Shown in pieces: positions 17,581 through 25,479 of a stretch of DNA of 42,006 bases. A program made the position numbers and the translations under genes. The notes under the pieces were generated by a model, which was not told the DNA's origin, did no database searches, and saw only the letters and a program-made list of their open reading frames with translations. This stretch comes from Desulfuromonas sp. (GTDB taxonomy: Bacteria; Desulfobacterota; Desulfuromonadia; Desulfuromonadales; UBA2294): the NCBI GenBank assembly GCA_002868925.1, contig PKTZ01000080.1, forward strand, positions 1-42,006, given 5' to 3'. Within the stretch, counting starts at the first letter, position 1; each line of letters opens with the position of its first letter.

Positions 17581-17661
17581 GGTGTCAAACGCTTTCCCCG
17601 GATGCGTTTGATGCTATCAAACGCTTGTTTCTTTGACACCTCCGATGAAAACGGCTAAAGT
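17581..17661 (+). promoter_or_regulatory. aroG promoter region with nested palindromes
   Basis: TTGACA (17633-17638), a 17-nt spacer and TAAAGT (17656-17661) form a good promoter. Around and upstream of the -35 lie an outer inverted repeat GGTGTCAAA/TTTGACACC (17581-17589 with 17632-17640) and an inner perfect palindrome GCGTTTGAT-GCT-ATCAAACGC (17604-17624). TCAAACGCTT also occurs twice (17585-17594, 17618-17627). Such nesting suggests a repressor operator overlapping the -35, plausibly responding to aromatic amino acids. Confidence 0.55.
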
Positions 17662-17702
17662 TACGGATTGGAACAACAATTTGAACGAAAAGAGGCGCAA
17701 GA

Positions 17703-18767
17703 ATGGTACGCACTAACAACCTGAAAATCACCGGTATCAGCCCAATCATCGCTCCGGCCGAACTGAAGCAGGTCTTCCCGCTTTCCGGCGAGTCGGCCGA
17801 GTTCGTCACCGAGTCACGAACCGCTATCCAGAACATCCTGAGCAACCGTGACCGTCGGTTGATGGCGGTGGTCGGCCCCTGTTCGATCCACGATCCGGAC
17901 GCGGCGATCGACTACGCGAAGAAACTGGCGACGTTGAGCAAGGAACTCGAAGATCAGCTGCTGCTGGTCATGCGCGTCTATTTCGAAAAGCCGAGGACCA
18001 CGATCGGCTGGAAGGGGCTGATCAACGATCCCGACCTCAACGGAACCCATCAGATCTCGAAGGGGCTCGGTGTCGCCCGTCGACTGCTCTGCCGCATCAC
18101 CGATCTCGGCCTGCCGGTGGCGACCGAAATGCTCGACCCGATCACCCCGCAGTACATGGCTGACCTGCTCAGCTGGGGTGCGATCGGCGCCCGGACCACC
18201 GAATCACAGGTCCACCGCGAGATGGCAAGCGGCCTCTCCTTCCCGGTCGGATTCAAGAACGGGACCGACGGCAGCCTGCAGATCGCGCTCGACGCCATGA
18301 AATCGGCCCTGCATGCGCATAATTTCCTCGGCATCAACAGCGAGGGCAAAACCTCGATCATCAAGACCACCGGCAACTGTGACGTCCATATCGTGCTGCG
18401 CGGCGGCAACAACGGACCCAACTTCAGCGCGGCCGACATCCGGAGTACCGAAGAGATGCTGGAAAAGGCCGGCCTCGGCAACGGCATCATGGTCGACTGC
18501 AGCCACGCCAACTCGAGCAAGGATCACGAAAAGCAGCCTGCCGTCCTTTCCGAAGTAATCGAGCAGATCGTCAGCGGCGACAAGTCGATCAACTCGGTCA
18601 TGATCGAAAGTAATCTCGAAGCCGGGAACCAGCCGATGGCTGATTCCCTGGAAGAACTCAAGTACGGGGTCTCGATCACCGACAAGTGCATCGACTGGAC
18701 TACCACCGAGGCGATTCTGCGTGACGCCCACGCCAAGTTGAAAGAAATCGGGGGACGTAAGGTTTAA
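17703..18767 (+). CDS. aroG: 3-deoxy-7-phosphoheptulonate (DAHP) synthase, AroG/F/H type
   Basis: A 354-residue class I-alpha DAHP synthase that condenses PEP and erythrose 4-phosphate, the first step of the shikimate pathway. Hallmarks are GPCSIHDPDAAIDYA, MRVYFEKPRTT (PEP-binding Lys-Pro-Arg-Thr-Thr), GARTTESQVHREMASGLSFP and DCSHANSSKDH. E. coli isozymes are about 350 residues. The feedback-controlled isozyme type (Phe, Tyr or Trp) cannot be told by eye. GAGG lies 8 nt before the ATG. hgcA follows 91 nt downstream on the same strand with no clear terminator between, so read-through into hgcAB is possible. Confidence 0.96.
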   Translation: MVRTNNLKITGISPIIAPAELKQVFPLSGESAEFVTESRTAIQNILSNRDRRLMAVVGPCSIHDPDAAIDYAKKLATLSKELEDQLLLVMRVYFEKPRTTIGWKGLINDPDLNGTHQISKGLGVARRLLCRITDLGLPVATEMLDPITPQYMADLLSWGAIGARTTESQVHREMASGLSFPVGFKNGTDGSLQIALDAMKSALHAHNFLGINSEGKTSIIKTTGNCDVHIVLRGGNNGPNFSAADIRSTEEMLEKAGLGNGIMVDCSHANSSKDHEKQPAVLSEVIEQIVSGDKSINSVMIESNLEAGNQPMADSLEELKYGVSITDKCIDWTTTEAILRDAHAKLKEIGGRKV

Positions 18768-18831
18768 TCGACCCATGGCAGCAAATAAAGCCGATACAAA
18801 AACGAACAAAGAGAGTTGTTGACCGCCAAAA

Positions 18832-18850
18832 GCGCCGCCGGGAGCGGCGC
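18832..18850 (+). promoter_or_regulatory. GC-rich hairpin holding the hgcA ribosome-binding site
   Basis: A perfect 7-bp stem GCGCCGC/GCGGCGC closes a loop CGGGA, so the only SD-like sequence before hgcA (GGGAG) is in the loop and edge of a very stable hairpin. No T tract follows, so it is not a terminator. It could limit or gate hgcA translation; that is inference. Confidence 0.5.
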
Positions 18851-18858
18851 CCGACAAC

Positions 18859-19956
18859 ATGCGTGAGCCGTCAACCGATACATCCACCTGCTGTCCCTCC
18901 CCGGCAGACCGGGAACTACCCGGTTATACCCTTTGCAGCTACGTCACCGCCTGGATTGAGACTGAGGCCGGTCCGGTTCCGCAGGTTTCCGGCCGCCTGA
19001 CCCGCCGCGACCTCTTCGGCCGCTGGGCGATGCGCTGGGGATTCGGCCGCGACCGTTACCGGGTTACACCGGGGCTCTACGCCATCGGCAACCCGAGCGC
19101 CGACTCGCCGGTTCTCGTCTCCGCCAACTACAAACTCAGCTTCGATCTCCTGCGCCGCGAAACGGCAACCCTGGATGCATGGATCCTGGTTATCGACACC
19201 AAGGGGATCAACGTCTGGTGCGCCGCCGGCAAAGGAACCTTCGGGACCGAAGAGATCATCGCCCGGGTCAAGGCGACCGACCTGGACAAGGTCGTCAGCC
19301 ATCGGCAGCTGATCGTGCCGCAGCTCGGCGCCCCCGGCATCGCCGCCCACGAGGTCAAGAAAGGGTGCGGTTTCAGCGTGGTCTACGGTCCGGTCCGGGC
19401 CGAAGATCTCCCCGCTTTTCTCGCCGCCGGAAACACGGCGACGCCACAGATGCGCCGGGTCACCTTCAGCACCTGGGAGCGGTTCATCCTGACCCCGGTC
19501 GAAGTGACCATCCTCTGGAAAAAAATCCTCTGGGCGCTACTCGCCCTGTTTCTTCTCGGCGGTATCGGCCCCGACATCTTTTCACTCGGGGCTGCCTGGC
19601 ACCGGGGACTCGCCGCGGCGGCGGTCGGGTTGTCCGGCGTTATCGCCGGAGCCGTGATCACACCGGTCCTGCTGCCGTGGATACCGGGCCGCACCTTCGC
19701 CCTCAAAGGGGCGATTACAGGCGGCGCGATCGGACTGCTCGGCCTGATCGTCATGGCCGGCAAACTCGGCTTCGGCAACAGCCTGGCCGGGCTGCTGACT
19801 CTACCGGCCGTCTCCTCCTTCATCGCCATGAACTTTACCGGTTCGTCGACCTTCACCTCACCAACCGGGGTTGAAAAAGAGATGCGACAGGCGATCCCGA
19901 TGCAACTGGCAGCTCTGCTGGTCGCCGCCGTCGCTTTTATCTGGGCAGGATTTTAA
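18859..19956 (+). CDS. hgcA: HgcA, corrinoid protein of mercury methylation
   Basis: A 365-residue membrane protein. The diagnostic cap-helix motif NVWCAAGKG is at 118-126, with Cys121 equivalent to Cys93 of Pseudodesulfovibrio mercurii ND132, the residue that ligates cobalt of the corrinoid and is needed to transfer a methyl group to Hg(II). The corrinoid-binding domain spans about 25-205; five membrane helices follow (about 222-240, 248-272, 284-304, 306-325 and 347-365), the known topology. The N-terminus is somewhat longer than in ND132 (338 residues). The ATG has only a distant GGGAG inside a hairpin. Its stop directly abuts the hgcB ATG (TAAATG). Confidence 0.96.
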   Translation: MREPSTDTSTCCPSPADRELPGYTLCSYVTAWIETEAGPVPQVSGRLTRRDLFGRWAMRWGFGRDRYRVTPGLYAIGNPSADSPVLVSANYKLSFDLLRRETATLDAWILVIDTKGINVWCAAGKGTFGTEEIIARVKATDLDKVVSHRQLIVPQLGAPGIAAHEVKKGCGFSVVYGPVRAEDLPAFLAAGNTATPQMRRVTFSTWERFILTPVEVTILWKKILWALLALFLLGGIGPDIFSLGAAWHRGLAAAAVGLSGVIAGAVITPVLLPWIPGRTFALKGAITGGAIGLLGLIVMAGKLGFGNSLAGLLTLPAVSSFIAMNFTGSSTFTSPTGVEKEMRQAIPMQLAALLVAAVAFIWAGF

Positions 19957-20247
19957 ATGGCTGAATTACGTTACATGGAAGGGGTCGTCACCCTGCAATA
20001 CGATGAGCCGACCTGTATCGGCTGCGGGCTCTGTGCCACCGTATGCCCGCACGGCGTATTCAAGATGAACGACAAAAAAGCAGCGATCACCGACCGGGAT
20101 CGCTGCATGGAATGCGGTGCCTGTGCCAACAACTGTCCGGTGGAGGCGATTGCGGTCGAAGCCGGCGTCGGCTGCGCCAGTGCCATCATCTATGGCTGGC
20201 TGACCGGCAACGAACCGAGCTGCGACTGCGCCGGCGGCGGCTGTTAA
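19957..20247 (+). CDS. hgcB: HgcB, ferredoxin of mercury methylation
   Basis: A 96-residue 2[4Fe-4S] ferredoxin expected to reduce the HgcA corrinoid and perhaps deliver Hg(II). Cluster motifs are CIGCGLCATVCP (Cys20/23/26/30) and CMECGACANNCP (Cys50/53/56/60), the second being the HgcB signature. Cys73 (GVGCASA) coincides with the residue essential in ND132 HgcB. The C-terminal tail has further Cys at 89, 91 and 96; the last, a terminal Cys, is not vicinal as in ND132. The stop codon overlaps that of the convergent HTH gene. Confidence 0.96.
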   Translation: MAELRYMEGVVTLQYDEPTCIGCGLCATVCPHGVFKMNDKKAAITDRDRCMECGACANNCPVEAIAVEAGVGCASAIIYGWLTGNEPSCDCAGGGC

Positions 20248-20432
20248 CCTTCACCCCGGACGAATGACTCCACCTCGAGCTTGATATCGTCGGCGTTTAC
20301 CCGGGCGACCTGGTCACCCTCACGCTCACACCGGACAAGACCTTCCTCCACCCACTCCAGAATCGTCGCTTCCGGGACTCCGAACTTGTCCGCCGCCACT
20401 TTCGGTTCGTACCAGGTTTTGATCAGGGCCAT
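20244..20432 (-). CDS. Small MerR/excisionase-like helix-turn-helix protein
   Basis: A 62-residue protein beginning MALIKTWYEPKVAADKFGV, with the pattern of a winged-helix HTH_17/MerR N-terminal domain (AADKFGVPEATILEWVEEGLV), followed by a short acidic tail. There is no effector domain. AAGGAG precedes the ATG by 7 nt. It converges on hgcB, with the two stop codons sharing the GTTAAC at 20243-20248. It may be a regulator, including of hgcAB, but nothing shows its target. Confidence 0.75.
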   Translation of the reverse strand: MALIKTWYEPKVAADKFGVPEATILEWVEEGLVRCEREGDQVARVNADDIKLEVESFVRGEG

Positions 20433-20520
20433 AAGTCCGCTCCTTTCAACATCTATAGGGTATATTTAGAAGATTAACTCCCTTACATTCTACCATTAAT
20501 TTGACGTATCATGTCAGACG

Positions 20521-21438
20521 ATGAAAACTTCGATCCTGATCATAGATGACACCAAGGCAATACGTCAGCAGATCCTCGACACTTTGAAATCGGCCGAGCT
20601 CTTCTCCGATTACTATGAAGCTGGCGACGGGATAGAAGGGTTCAAGATCCTGCTGGCAAAAGAGATCGATATCGTCCTCTGCGATCTTGAGATGCCGGGC
20701 ATGGACGGGTTCAAGTTCCTACGCATGGTCGCCTCGCGCGAAGAGCTGTTCCATATCCCGGTGATCATGCTGACCAGCCACGAACATCAGGATGCCAAAA
20801 TAAAAGGTCTCGAAGCGGGTGCCTGCGACTACATCACCAAACCATTCTTCCCGGCGGAACTGCTCGCCCGGGTCAAGGTCCAGCTCAAGATCAAGTCACT
20901 GCAGGACCGGCTCAAGGAGAGCAACCGCCAGCTGCTGGAGCTCTCCCAGACCGACGCCCTGACCGGGCTCGCCAATCGGCGCCGCCTGATGGAGACCCTG
21001 CACATCGAATGCGACCGGAGCGAGCGCAAGGGGGATCCGCTGTCGCTGCTGATGATCGACCTCGACCATTTCAAGCGGGTCAACGACACCTACGGCCACC
21101 AGGACGGAGACGTTGTCCTGCGCTGCCTCGCCGAAACCCTGCAGGCGCATCTACGTAAATACGACACTGCCGCCCGTTTCGGCGGCGAGGAGTTCTGTCT
21201 GGCCCTGCCGCAGACCCCGCAAGACGAGGCGGTTGCGGTTGCCGAACGCCTCTGTGCCGAAATTAAAAAGATGCGATTCACCGGCAGCAGTTGCGAAATC
21301 CGGATAACGGTCAGCATCGGCGTCGCCACGGCTCCGCACAAAGAAATAAAAGATTGCGAAGACCTGATCCGATTTGCCGACAACGCCCTCTACCGGGCAA
21401 AGGAGAACGGTCGCAATCGGGTCGAAACCGCAACCTGA
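20521..21438 (+). CDS. Response regulator with diguanylate cyclase domain, paralogue
   Basis: A 305-residue Rec-GGDEF protein, close in layout to that at 6261-7175. Receiver: D9-D10, phospho-acceptor D55 in CDLEMPG, Lys107. GGDEF: GGEEF at 221-225 and I-site RKYD at 212-215. The specificity position in GHQDGD is Asp, so c-di-GMP, not cGAMP, is the expected product. No convincing ribosome-binding site precedes ATG 20521, which may mean weak translation or a different start. Divergent from the HTH gene, 88 nt apart. A strong terminator follows. Confidence 0.92.
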   Translation: MKTSILIIDDTKAIRQQILDTLKSAELFSDYYEAGDGIEGFKILLAKEIDIVLCDLEMPGMDGFKFLRMVASREELFHIPVIMLTSHEHQDAKIKGLEAGACDYITKPFFPAELLARVKVQLKIKSLQDRLKESNRQLLELSQTDALTGLANRRRLMETLHIECDRSERKGDPLSLLMIDLDHFKRVNDTYGHQDGDVVLRCLAETLQAHLRKYDTAARFGGEEFCLALPQTPQDEAVAVAERLCAEIKKMRFTGSSCEIRITVSIGVATAPHKEIKDCEDLIRFADNALYRAKENGRNRVETAT

Positions 21439-21456
21439 AACCTCTGCACCGACAAT

Positions 21457-21495
21457 AAAAAAGCGGGGTCCGGACATATCCGGCCCCGCTTTTTC
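21457..21495. terminator. Bidirectional intrinsic terminator
   Basis: AAAAAGCGGGG...CCCCGCTTTTT stem with an additional CCGGA/TCCGG inside and T/A tracts on both sides. It lies between the second Rec-GGDEF gene and the convergent secreted-protein gene. Confidence 0.88.
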
Positions 21496-21538
21496 AATAA
21501 GCAGTTATTACCTTTTTCAGAATTGAGCCTGGCAGAGG

Positions 21539-21991
21539 CTACTTCTTGCCTTTCCCGTGCCCTGGACCCTTGCCTTTCCCTTTACTTTTGAAGGTGTCTT
21601 GCCGGCCATAAAGGTCCCGACCGTTTTTCAGCGCATGGAACGCGGCCGAGCCCGGTTTGATTCCGAGGTCGTGCGCAAGCGCTCCCCATCCTTTTGTTTT
21701 TGTCATCCGGTAGCGCTGCAGAACATCTCGATAAGGCCGCGAAGACATCTCCCCCAGGCGCAGGACCATATAGGCATCGGCCGGGCGTTCGACGTTACCG
21801 AGCACGAGACCGACATCGGCATCACCTATTTTGAACCGGGTGGCAAGCCGCATCCGGAAACCGGAAGGATCGGCCTGGGCCGTCACATTCATGTCCCTCA
21901 TCCAGTCAAAATCAGCCGCCGAAACGAGGGTCGCTGACAATGAAAAAACCAGCACGCATAACAGAGGGAGTATAAGTTTCTGTCGTTTCAT
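21539..21991 (-). CDS. Exported protein with Lys/Gly-rich basic tail
   Basis: A 150-residue protein I do not recognise. A signal peptide (about 1-26, ending near VSA-ADFDW) is followed by a compact domain with FRMRLATRFKIGDADVGLVL, an amphipathic helical part, and a C-terminal tail of alternating Lys and Gly with one His (about the last 20 residues). The tail could bind polyanions, such as nucleic acid or surface polysaccharide. ATG 21991 is preferred, with GAGGAGG 7 nt upstream; the frame is open to 22006. Monocistronic. Confidence 0.72.
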   Translation of the reverse strand: MKRQKLILPLLCVLVFSLSATLVSAADFDWMRDMNVTAQADPSGFRMRLATRFKIGDADVGLVLGNVERPADAYMVLRLGEMSSRPYRDVLQRYRMTKTKGWGALAHDLGIKPGSAAFHALKNGRDLYGRQDTFKSKGKGKGPGHGKGKK

Positions 21992-22063
21992 CGATGACCT
22001 CCTCAATAAAAGATATAACAGCTAAATCGACTGACTACTAAATTGCAGGGGGGGTGGATTTGA

Positions 22064-22282
22064 TCAGGAGACGTTCTCGTCATCCTTCTTTTCGGCAGAG
22101 AACGGGCAATTTGTGGCAACGGCAACAAAGATCAGGACAACCCCGACCGGCAGGAGCAGTGTTCCAGGCAGCGTAACCCCCGTCCCGAGCGGGAGGTCCT
22201 CCCCGAAAACCCAGACACCGAAGACGATCAGGGCGAGCCCGAACCAGAACAGACCACTTTTAAAAACAGAGCAAAAACGCAT
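22064..22282 (-). CDS. Small two-helix membrane protein
   Basis: A 72-residue hydrophobic protein with two likely membrane helices (about 8-27 and 39-58) separated by a short Gly/Pro-rich turn, then a charged tail (AEKKDDENVS). AAAGGA lies 9 nt before the ATG. No family recognised. An imperfect inverted repeat GAGTCCC...GGGACTC (about 22330-22363) lies upstream. Confidence 0.6.
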   Translation of the reverse strand: MRFCSVFKSGLFWFGLALIVFGVWVFGEDLPLGTGVTLPGTLLLPVGVVLIFVAVATNCPFSAEKKDDENVS

Positions 22283-22487
22283 CGTTCAGGGTCCTTTTAG
22301 CGAGAGGAATTGTGCCAGTCTACCACATGAGAGTCCCCCGAGAAACCCCTGCTCCCCGAGGGACTCAAACTTCATATTCTTCCAGAGGAAGAAAAATGAA
22401 GAAGGTATAAATAATTTATCATTAAAGAGCCACCTGTCAATTTCACCACGGCAAGAGAGGACATCATATAATCGTTCTAAAAACTGG

Positions 22488-23000
22488 TCAGTCGAGCGCC
22501 CACGGGGCAATCGTTTCGGCCACTGTTTCCAGATCGGACAGTTGCTGTTCGGTAAAATCGGGGCCGGCCTCCTCCAGCGTCTTTCCCTTGCGCGAAACCT
22601 GGATGATCCAGCGCAGTTTTTCGCCATCGAGGCATGGCGCCGACATGATCTTCTGCAGTGGAATACGCTGTTCGCGCTCCGACAGGGTATGTTCCAGCAT
22701 TTTAAGATGTGAGGTGCTGGCGAAGGTGTTGTTGATCTGGCCGACACCCTTCTTGGCGGTCGACGAAACGAAGGAGGCACCGAAAGACTTAATCGGAATC
22801 TTGAACCCGCCCCCCATATTCGATTCCGGCCAAACGAAAGTTGCAAACGATGCCCGCTCGTCCAGCTTGAAAAGTCCGATCTCGTGCGATTCGACGCCGA
22901 AAAAAGCGGCCAGTTCGTTGGCCAGGATCTCCAGGCGGCGCTCCGTGTCAACAGCCGGCACAACCGTTTTCAGATGCTGGCAGAATTGCTCGATATTCAT
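22488..23000 (-). CDS. GAF-like domain protein
   Basis: A 170-residue soluble protein starting MNIEQFCQHLKTVVPAVDTE. Its size and order (helix, then FFGVESHEIGLFKLDE, strands with FATFVWPESNMGG, a helix around SSTAKKGVGQINNTFASTSH, and RWIIQVSRKGK) suggest a single GAF sensor domain, with no output domain. ATG 23000 is well supported by GGGGAGG; the frame is open back to 23273 only because it runs through the palindromic repeats. Ligand unknown. Confidence 0.75.
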   Translation of the reverse strand: MNIEQFCQHLKTVVPAVDTERRLEILANELAAFFGVESHEIGLFKLDERASFATFVWPESNMGGGFKIPIKSFGASFVSSTAKKGVGQINNTFASTSHLKMLEHTLSEREQRIPLQKIMSAPCLDGEKLRWIIQVSRKGKTLEEAGPDFTEQQLSDLETVAETIAPWALD

Positions 23001-23085
23001 ACCATCCTCCCCTTTATTCCAGATCGCATCATAGCGTGATTTTCGAAAATTGTCACGAATGCGCTGTTTCCTGCGATGGATCACA

Positions 23086-23264
23086 GGGACTGTCCCCGAA
23101 TGGGGGCTGTCCCGAAGCTTTACGTATGGCACTAGTTTAAGGACGGATGCCAGCAAAACCGGGACTGTCCCCGCACGGGAGCTGTCCCTGGGTTTTGCGG
23201 TGCAAACCACCATTGTCCCGTTGTCCGTAAATATCTGGGACAGTCCCCATTCGGGGACAGTCCC
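23086..23264. repeat. Cluster of three GGGAC-N-GTCCC palindromic (REP-like) units
   Basis: Three 28-nt units at 23086-23113, 23161-23188 and 23237-23264. Each has GGGAC(T/A)GTCCC, a short loop and a second, mostly complementary GGG(G/A)xCxGTCCC, so it is a palindrome made of palindromes. Spacing is about 48 nt between units. Such GGGACAGTCCC repeats recur in many deltaproteobacterial-lineage genomes, often linked to REP-associated (IS200-like) transposases, none of which is in this window. They fill the gap between the DUF3047 and GAF genes. Confidence 0.8.
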
Positions 23265-23269
23265 TTTTC

Positions 23270-23914
23270 TCAATCGCCCTGCAGAAACCGGATATCATCG
23301 TACCAACTTTGGGCCGAGCTGCCGGTATTGTCGGAATCACACATGATGGCAACCCCGCCGACCAGGGGCGGTTCCTCGCCGAAAATTTGCTTAAAATCCT
23401 CAAATACGTTGCGCCGCTCTTCGACCCACTGCCCCGCCTTACTGTTGCCGCTTTGCACCGCCAGCATCATGGCGTTGGCGGTAAAAGGGTTCGGCACCAC
23501 CGCCCCTTGAGCCAGGCGGTTGGCCCAGATGTAGTTGATGGCGCGGGTCTTGAAGAAAAGCCAGTGCGGGAAGACGACGTAGACGCGGGCGGCGTAGTCA
23601 TCCCCTTCGCGCCGACTGGCGTCGCCTTTTTCCAAGGTGGATTCGATCTTCCAGCGCCAGGTGAGGACTGGCGTCTTTCCGAGGTCGATTTTCTTACGGA
23701 AATAGAGGCTCGAAGCGGTGCCGTCGCTCCGACAGGAGAGAACCTGCTCTGCTCCGTCCCGGACCGGCCGGTACTCGCTGTGACCGGCGAATTCCTTAAT
23801 CGCCCAGCCGGAGTCGATCCCGTTTTCGAAATCATCGATCAGGAGATCGCCCAAAGCCAGGGAAGCAGATGCCAACAGCACCAGGGTAAGACAGGATATC
23901 AGGGTGGTTTTCAA
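23270..23914 (-). CDS. Exported DUF3047 family protein
   Basis: A 214-residue protein with a signal peptide (LKTTLISCLTLVLLASASLALG) and a beta-sandwich-like body (LLIDDFENGIDSGW, LTWRWKIESTLEKGDASRREGDD, ARVYVVFPHW), matching the DUF3047 family of secreted proteins of unknown role. A TTG start at 23914 is chosen: GGAGG is 6 nt upstream and TTG overlaps the preceding stop (TTGA). Last gene of the 13-gene operon; the palindromic repeat cluster follows. Confidence 0.85.
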   Translation of the reverse strand: MKTTLISCLTLVLLASASLALGDLLIDDFENGIDSGWAIKEFAGHSEYRPVRDGAEQVLSCRSDGTASSLYFRKKIDLGKTPVLTWRWKIESTLEKGDASRREGDDYAARVYVVFPHWLFFKTRAINYIWANRLAQGAVVPNPFTANAMMLAVQSGNSKAGQWVEERRNVFEDFKQIFGEEPPLVGGVAIMCDSDNTGSSAQSWYDDIRFLQGD

Positions 23915-25479
23915 CCGTAACCTCCGCTGTCGATGGCGTTGCGTTGACGGCGGCTCTCCCCCTCGTTGGTGGTCAGGATGGCACTGCGCCCTTCGACCGG
24001 GCACTTGGTTTCGCAGATGCCGCAGCCGATGCAGCGCTTCTTGACCACCTTCGGGAACTTGAGGATGCGCACTTCACTGTTGACCAGCACCTCCTTGCGC
24101 TCGAAGACGATCGCCTTTTCCGCTGTCGGGCAGTGCTCCTCGCAGACCAGACACTCTTCGCTGCGGGCGTAGGGGAGACAGCGGTTCTTGTCGATCACCG
24201 CCAGTCCGATCACCTCTTTTTTCTTCTGCTCCAGCTTCAACTCGCGGATCGCGCCGGTCGGACAGACCTGGCCGCATAGGGTGCAGTTGTACTCGCAGTA
24301 ACCGAGACGGGCAACCAGCAGCGGAGTCCAGAGACCGCTCGCACCGGCCTGAAGGAATGCCGGATGCAGGGCGCCGCCGATGCAAACCTTCATGCACTCG
24401 CCGCAACGGATACAACGACGCAAAAACTCCGCCTCGTCTACCGCCCCGGGCGGGCGGATCAAGAACGAGTCATACCGGGTTGGGTCGGGCGTAATCCGCA
24501 CCACCGGCGCGACCAAAGCGCCGCAGGCGATGGCACCGGCGACGTGGCGACGACCCAAGTCGATGCCGGCCGCCGTTGTCGGCTGCAGGCTCCAGCGATA
24601 AGAAACCCGTTCATCGGGGCAGTCATCAACGCAATCAAGGCATAGAAAGCACTCCTGCTTGCGGTAGCCCTGGTCGGTAACGGCGCGACTGCGGCAACGG
24701 CTTCCGCAGAGGGAGCAGTCGTTGCAGACCGACGCCGGGGTCCGTTCGAGCAAGGTACGGCTGCTGCAGAGACCGAGCAGTCCGCCGAGCGGGCAGACGT
24801 ACTTGCACCAGAAACGGCGATCGACCTTTTCCAGCAGCACGATCAGCACGAACACCGCGAAGGTGAACAGCGCCAGCTGGAAATAGGGTTGGTGAAAAGC
24901 CATCAGGTTGTCGCGGAAGAACGGGTAGGCTCAGTTGAGTAGCGGTGAGACGACCGGGATGTCGCTGCCGTAACTGAGATCGAACAGCCTGTTCAGAAAA
25001 AGGTTGTAGGCCGGGTAGACGGCGAAGGTGAGACTGCGCAGGAAGATACTGAGCGGATCGAACAGGCCGAACAACTGAACCCCGAACAGGGCTGCGGTCG
25101 TTAGCGAAAAGAGCAGGATGTACTTGAAGCGGCGCCAGCCGGCACCGAGCTGACGGTTGCCGCGGCCGATAATCCGGCCGAGTCCGTCGAGGGTGGTGCC
25201 GAGCGGACAGATCCAGCCACAGAAGAAGCGTCCGACGACGGCGGTCAGCACCAGCAGGAGCAGCGCCGGCCAGAGCAGTTGCCAGCCGAAATCACCGGGT
25301 GCCAGAAAATCGGCCAGAGCGGCGAGCGGGTCGATGCGGAAAAGTAGAGAGACCGGGTAAGGGAGCTGGTCGACACCCCGATACTCAGTGACCAGGAACA
25401 GCCACAGAAAGCCGACCAGACAGATAACCTGAGAGGCGATGCGTAACCGGTGACGACTATTTTTTACGCCTTTACTCAA
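23911..25479 (-). pseudogene. NapH/NosR-like membrane polyferredoxin interrupted by one in-frame TGA
   Basis: Read through codon TGA (24933-24931), this is one 522-residue protein. The membrane half has several helices and the two CxxxCP motifs of NapH/NosR/RdxA proteins (CGWICPLG, CKYVCPLG). The second half holds successive cluster motifs: CNDCSLCGSRC, CFLCLDCVDDCP, CIRCGECMKVC, CTLCGQVCP, CLVCEEHCP and CIGCGICETKCP. The stop falls in SPLLN-stop-AYPFFRDNLMAF, where Trp would be natural (TGG to TGA). Frame is kept on both sides, and the next ATG is at 24903. Sequencing error, recent mutation or, less likely, selenocysteine. Overlaps DUF362 by 4 nt and DUF3047 by 4 nt. Confidence 0.88.

Noticed and set aside
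22286-22375. 29-codon minus-strand ORF (MKFESLGEQGFLGG...) ending just before the small membrane-protein gene
   Set aside because: There is only a weak SD, the sequence is mostly an inverted repeat (GAGTCCC...GGGACTC), and no family is recognised; support is too thin for a gene call.
22488-23273. Extended N-terminus of the GAF-like protein
   Set aside because: The extra 91 codons translate the GGGACTGTCCC palindromes, while ATG 23000 has a strong GGGGAGG site.
24931-24933. General reassignment of TGA to Trp in this organism
   Set aside because: TGA serves as a normal stop in many intact genes here (pyrF, the DUF4388 gene, cbiO, cbiQ, FmdE and others), often in tight ATGA/GTGA overlaps, so the standard code holds.
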